Positions 5,378 through 8,705 of a stretch of 8,705 nt of DNA are shown here, in pieces. The stretch is from RGIG5675 sp050943435 (GTDB lineage Bacteria > Bacillota > Clostridia > Oscillospirales > Ruminococcaceae): assembly GCA_050943435.1 (NCBI GenBank), contig JBMNPE010000063.1:1-8705 (forward strand), given 5' to 3'. Position 1 is the first letter of the stretch. The number at the start of each line of letters is the position of its first letter. Under the pieces are notes generated by a model, which made no database searches, had not been told where the DNA came from, and saw only the letters and a list, made by a program, of their open reading frames with translations. The position numbers and the translations under genes are program-made.

Positions 5378-6319
5378 ATGGATGAAATTGCGGTATTGAT
5401 CCCCTGCTACAACGAAAGCAGAACAGTGGAAAAAGTCGTGACAGATTTCAGAAAAGCGCTGCCGCAGGCAGTGATTTATGTATACGACAACAACTCCGAC
5501 GACCATACGGACGAACTGGCCCGAAAGGCCGGTGCCGTCGTAAGGTATGAATACCAGCAGGGAAAGGGCAACGTCGTCAGGAGGATGTTCCAGGACATCG
5601 ACGCCCAGTGCTACATTATTGTAGACGGGGATGACACCTATCCAGCCGAAGCCGCTCCTGAGATGGCGGAAAAGGTGCTAAAGAGGCACGTCGACATGGT
5701 CGTGGGCGACCGCCTCTCCTCCACCTACTATACCGAGAACAAGAGGCCGTTCCACAATTTCGGAAACAGCCTCGTTCGCTTCTGCGTAAACAGCATATTC
5801 AAGGGCAGTGTCCGCGATGTCATGACAGGATACCGGGCGTTCAGCTACCGCTTTGTAAAATCCTTCCCGGTTGTCTCAAAAGGCTTCGAAATCGAGACGG
5901 AGATGACTATACACGCCCTCGACAAGAACATGTTTATGGAAAACCAGGTCATAACCTACCGCGACAGGCCGGAAGGAAGCACCTCGAAGCTCAATACATT
6001 CAAAGACGGGGCAAAGGTCCTCGGCACGATTTTCAAGCTGTCTGCGGACTACCGCCCGTTCAAGCTGTACGGGTGGACTGCCCTGATACTCTTCCTGATA
6101 GCATTCTTCGTGTCCCTGCCGGTATTTACTGAATTTGCAGAATCAGGTGCAGTCAGCAGCCCCGGAACGCTGGCTGTCTGCGGCTTCCTTGCGGCAGCCG
6201 CCCTGATGTCGTTCTTTACCGGACTGATTCTGTCCACTTCTAGGCGCAGGGAGAAAAGGGAGTTTGAATTCAGGCTTCAGGCCATCACCAGCTGGTACAA
6301 GGCCCACATGAAGGACTGA
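5378..6319 (+). CDS. GtrB/CsbB-like polyprenol-phosphate glycosyltransferase (GT2 family)
   Basis: A 313-residue membrane-attached enzyme expected to transfer a sugar from a nucleotide-sugar to undecaprenyl phosphate on the cytoplasmic face. Residues 1-220 are a GT2/GT-A domain: VLIPCYNES at 6-14 begins the nucleotide fold, DNNSDDHT (37-44) follows, and IVDGDDT (81-87) is the metal-binding DxD motif. YRDRPEGSTSKLNT (194-207) is the acceptor-side motif common to the DPM1/GtrB/CsbB group. Two C-terminal membrane helices (about 231-250 and 263-286) anchor it. GAGGAG lies nine bases before the ATG. It is the first gene of an operon with a GT-C-like protein and a GtrA protein, matching the gtrB/csbB role. 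The sugar is not predictable. Relatives use glucose or GlcNAc. Confidence 0.9.
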   Translation: MDEIAVLIPCYNESRTVEKVVTDFRKALPQAVIYVYDNNSDDHTDELARKAGAVVRYEYQQGKGNVVRRMFQDIDAQCYIIVDGDDTYPAEAAPEMAEKVLKRHVDMVVGDRLSSTYYTENKRPFHNFGNSLVRFCVNSIFKGSVRDVMTGYRAFSYRFVKSFPVVSKGFEIETEMTIHALDKNMFMENQVITYRDRPEGSTSKLNTFKDGAKVLGTIFKLSADYRPFKLYGWTALILFLIAFFVSLPVFTEFAESGAVSSPGTLAVCGFLAAAALMSFFTGLILSTSRRREKREFEFRLQAITSWYKAHMKD

Positions 6320-6338
6320 CCGGGAGCAGGGGGAGGAT

Positions 6339-8435
6339 ATGTCTAAAAAGAACACTGCATACCAGAATATAGAGATCACCCTCACGAATCTGCTGATACT
6401 GGGATGCTGCCTGGTAATCCACAGATACCTCGGCAACACCCAGGCGCTTCTCTGGATCTGCCCGCTCCTGATCGTCATCAACAGCCTCAGGTATTTCATG
6501 AGGCTCCAGGTCCTGAAGGCTGTGGATTTCATCATAAAATGGCGCTGGCTCATTGGCCTCGCCGTCTTTGTGATATTGGTTGCATTCCGGATCCACGGGT
6601 CCTCGGCTTCCGCCTACAACCAGCTTTTATACAGCGACCAGGCTTCCGACACGGGCGTTCTGTTCGGCGTGGGCAGGGTTGTCCGCACCGACGAGTATCT
6701 CGTCCAGCTGCCATACTTTTTCTCCCAGAAATACAACGGATACAGGGAGATCTCCTACCAGATGTCACTGAGCGGCCAGGACATGATAATAGGCTACAAC
6801 TCCCCTGTCCTGAGCCTCACTCTCATAGGCAAGCCGTTTGTCTGGGGCTACATGCTGTTCGGCAACGAAGTCGGCCTCTCCTGGTACTGGTGCTCCAAGA
6901 CAATCCTCGGCCTTCTCGTCGCCTTCGAGGCGTGCTTCATCCTCACAAAGAACAAATACGTCTCCCTCTTCGGGAGCATCTTCATCATCTATTCCCCGGC
7001 CATACAGTGGTGGTTTTCGCCGCACATGTACGACGTGTACTTCTGGTGCATGGCCGTGTTTACGGTCGGATATTACTTTTTCACCGCAAAAAACAGGCTG
7101 TGGAAGGTGCTGACGACTGTCCTCGCGGTATGCGTGCTGGACGGCTTTGTCATTGCCCTGTTCCCCTCCCTCCAGGTGGGAGTCGGATATGTTGTGCTGG
7201 CCCTTTTTATTGCCTGCCTCTGCAGGGACAAGGACAGCATCACGTTTCACAAGAAGGACATCCTGAGGCTTGTAATTGCAGTCATTGCGCTGGCTGTGAT
7301 CATAGGCTCCTTTGTCTATACAGCCAGGGATGCAATCCAGATTCTCTCCGACACCGTCTACCCCGGCCACAGGGTCTCTACCGGTGGCGACCAGACGTTC
7401 TCAGCCCTGTTTACAAACCTCAACGTCCTGTTCACGCCGTTTTTCATACCCGCAAACAGCAACCAGTCGGAGCTCAGCACGTTCAACCATGTGGGACTCC
7501 TCTGCATGATGCTCATGCCGTATCTCTGGGCAGCCCACAGGAAAAAGGCGGGAAAGGACAGATGGTTCTCGATAGGCTGGACCTTTTTTGCGGTCATCCT
7601 CGTGCAGATGGAATTCATGTTCATCGGGATGCCTGAATGGCTTGCAAAGATAACTCTGCTGTCCTACGTAAACCGCATGAACCTCGTCTACAGCTTTACT
7701 TCGGCGCTTTTTACTGTCTGGACGATCGAGACCATCGCCAGGTACCACAAACTCTTTGACAAGAAGGTTCTCATCGCCCTCAGCTGCGTGTTCGGGGCCC
7801 TCTACTGCATTGCGGCAATGCAGATGCCGGATTCCGATTATCTGCTGGTTCTTCCCGGCAGGGAATATTTCTATATCGTTCTTGCCATCTTGTTTACTAT
7901 CGCTGCCCTGTGCATGGTTCTCAACAGGAGGCGGTTTGCCGCGGCCCTCTGCGCCGCCTGGATCGTCGTGACGTCGATGACCGTCAATCCCGTGGTCAAG
8001 GGGATCTCCTCCATAACCGGCTACGACTTTGTGCAGGCTGCAGTTTCCTGCAATGAAGAGGAGGAAGGCACGTGGCTTGCGATAGGCGGCTGGGCCGAGC
8101 AGAGCCTCCTGCTTGCAAACGGAATGCAGGTGCTCAACGCGGTCAACTATTATCCGGACTTTGAAAAATGGGAGCTCATCGATCCGGATGGGACATACAT
8201 GAATGAATACAACCGGTATGCCCATATAACCATCAATCTTGCAGACCAGGAGACCTCGATAGGCAATCCGTACCCGGACCAGGTGTTCGTGGTCCTGAAT
8301 CCGCAGGATCTCGAAAAACTAGGGGTAAAATATATCCTTGTGAATCAGGATGTGGACGACCTTCTGACCAAATACCAGGTTGAACACGAGGAGCTTTACG
8401 AAGGGGAAGGCTATTACATCTACCGTCTGGGGTGA
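6339..8435 (+). CDS. Large multi-spanning membrane protein, probable GT-C/YfhO-like glycosyltransferase
   Basis: A 698-residue protein with a dozen or more hydrophobic segments over residues 11-550 and a soluble, likely outward-facing C-terminal part (about 555-698). The large loop after the third membrane segment contains VVRTDEYLVQLPYF (114-127). An acidic pair at this place (Asp118-Glu119) resembles the catalytic acidic loop of GT-C enzymes, which use lipid-linked sugars outside the membrane. VNPVVKGISSI (549-559) at the end of the last helix and LGVKYILV (661-668) near the C-terminus recall YfhO-type proteins. It starts 19 bases after the upstream glycosyltransferase with GGGGGAGG close to the ATG, and its stop touches the next gene's start. 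From the context it should transfer the sugar from the polyprenyl carrier to a wall polymer or other surface acceptor. Membrane topology and context support this; the overall similarity is weak, so the function is an inference. Confidence 0.72.
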   Translation: MSKKNTAYQNIEITLTNLLILGCCLVIHRYLGNTQALLWICPLLIVINSLRYFMRLQVLKAVDFIIKWRWLIGLAVFVILVAFRIHGSSASAYNQLLYSDQASDTGVLFGVGRVVRTDEYLVQLPYFFSQKYNGYREISYQMSLSGQDMIIGYNSPVLSLTLIGKPFVWGYMLFGNEVGLSWYWCSKTILGLLVAFEACFILTKNKYVSLFGSIFIIYSPAIQWWFSPHMYDVYFWCMAVFTVGYYFFTAKNRLWKVLTTVLAVCVLDGFVIALFPSLQVGVGYVVLALFIACLCRDKDSITFHKKDILRLVIAVIALAVIIGSFVYTARDAIQILSDTVYPGHRVSTGGDQTFSALFTNLNVLFTPFFIPANSNQSELSTFNHVGLLCMMLMPYLWAAHRKKAGKDRWFSIGWTFFAVILVQMEFMFIGMPEWLAKITLLSYVNRMNLVYSFTSALFTVWTIETIARYHKLFDKKVLIALSCVFGALYCIAAMQMPDSDYLLVLPGREYFYIVLAILFTIAALCMVLNRRRFAAALCAAWIVVTSMTVNPVVKGISSITGYDFVQAAVSCNEEEEGTWLAIGGWAEQSLLLANGMQVLNAVNYYPDFEKWELIDPDGTYMNEYNRYAHITINLADQETSIGNPYPDQVFVVLNPQDLEKLGVKYILVNQDVDDLLTKYQVEHEELYEGEGYYIYRLG

Positions 8436-8705
8436 GTGATCATAGATAAGAAACTGTTAAAACAGCTGTTCCGGTTCGCCGTCGTAGGCGGAACTGCCTT
8501 TCTGATAGACTACGGAATCCTGTATGCCCTCACGGAGTGGGTAGGGCTCTACTACCTGCTCTCCGCGATGGTCTCGTTCATGATTTCGACGGTCTTCAAC
8601 TACATCGCCAGCGTGAAATGGGTGTTTGACGTAAACAAGAAGCACAGCGGCGAGAGGAACTTTGCCATATTCGTCCTGTTCAGCGTGATAGGCCTCGGCA
8701 TCAAC
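8436..8705 (+). CDS. GtrA-family membrane protein, 5' part (runs off the right edge)
   Basis: The first 90 residues are visible and match the GtrA family of small four-helix membrane proteins proposed to flip or deliver polyprenyl-phosphate sugars. FRFAVVGGTAFLIDYG (12-27) is the first-helix signature, and FNYIASVKWVF (54-64) is the conserved end of the second helix. The frame continues open to the window edge. The only sensible start is GTG at 8436, immediately after the TGA of the upstream gene in the same frame. No ATG exists before the first helix, and the next codons are ATC and ATA. GGGG at 8429-8432 is only three bases upstream, so translation probably depends on coupling to the upstream gene. 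It is the third gene of the glycosylation operon. Confidence 0.88.
   Translation, partial: MIIDKKLLKQLFRFAVVGGTAFLIDYGILYALTEWVGLYYLLSAMVSFMISTVFNYIASVKWVFDVNKKHSGERNFAIFVLFSVIGLGIN

Noticed and set aside
7401..8225. Minus-strand open frame of 274 codons and plus-strand frame 6404-7636 within the GT-C-like gene
   Set aside because: Both overlap a well-supported membrane protein in another frame, have no ribosome binding site, and give His/Arg/Pro-rich products typical of shadow frames in this base composition.

Overview
The window looks like a chromosomal segment of a moderately GC-rich Gram-positive anaerobe or its relatives, most likely class Clostridia. The main evidence is a complete threonine T-box leader upstream of thrS, a KtrAB-type potassium system, strong purine-rich ribosome binding sites and sigma-70/A-type promoters. 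Heavy use of ATA (Ile) and AGG (Arg) at roughly 55% GC would suit the Anaerovoracaceae/Mogibacterium side of Clostridia, but this placement is an inference. I see no insertion sequences, tRNAs, CRISPR arrays or phage genes.

Layout. (1) 1-795, minus strand: the 5' part of thrS, reading off the left edge, preceded by a full T-box riboswitch with specifier ACC, an antiterminator/terminator pair and a good promoter. (2) 892-2139, plus strand: an MFS_3-type efflux protein whose start has no Shine-Dalgarno but lies 7 bases past a perfect -10 box, so the mRNA may be leaderless. (3) 4146-2155, minus strand: ktrB then ktrA, the pore and gating subunits of a Ktr potassium uptake system, ending tail to tail with the MFS gene. 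(4) 4147-4361: a divergent promoter region with two inverted repeats. (5) 4362-5234, plus strand: a PPK2-family polyphosphate kinase followed by a strong hairpin. (6) 5378-8705, plus strand: a tight three-gene operon of a GtrB/CsbB-like polyprenol-phosphate glycosyltransferase, a 698-residue multi-spanning GT-C/YfhO-like membrane protein, and a GtrA-family membrane protein cut by the right edge.

How the genes work together. The last operon has the three parts expected for extracytoplasmic glycosylation. The GT2 enzyme would load a sugar onto undecaprenyl phosphate on the inner face, the GtrA protein would help move the lipid-sugar across the membrane, and the GT-C protein would transfer the sugar outside to a cell-wall polymer or other acceptor. 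The acceptor and sugar cannot be read from the sequence. KtrB/KtrA form one potassium uptake unit. Its divergent pairing with PPK2 suggests, but does not prove, shared control of potassium and polyphosphate/nucleotide energy state. No single gene here belongs to an unknown family that I could defend as a new system; the most unusual points are regulatory (leaderless MFS start, palindromes in the ktrB-ppk2 gap, TGA-GTG junction) and the unassigned acceptor of the glycosylation operon.
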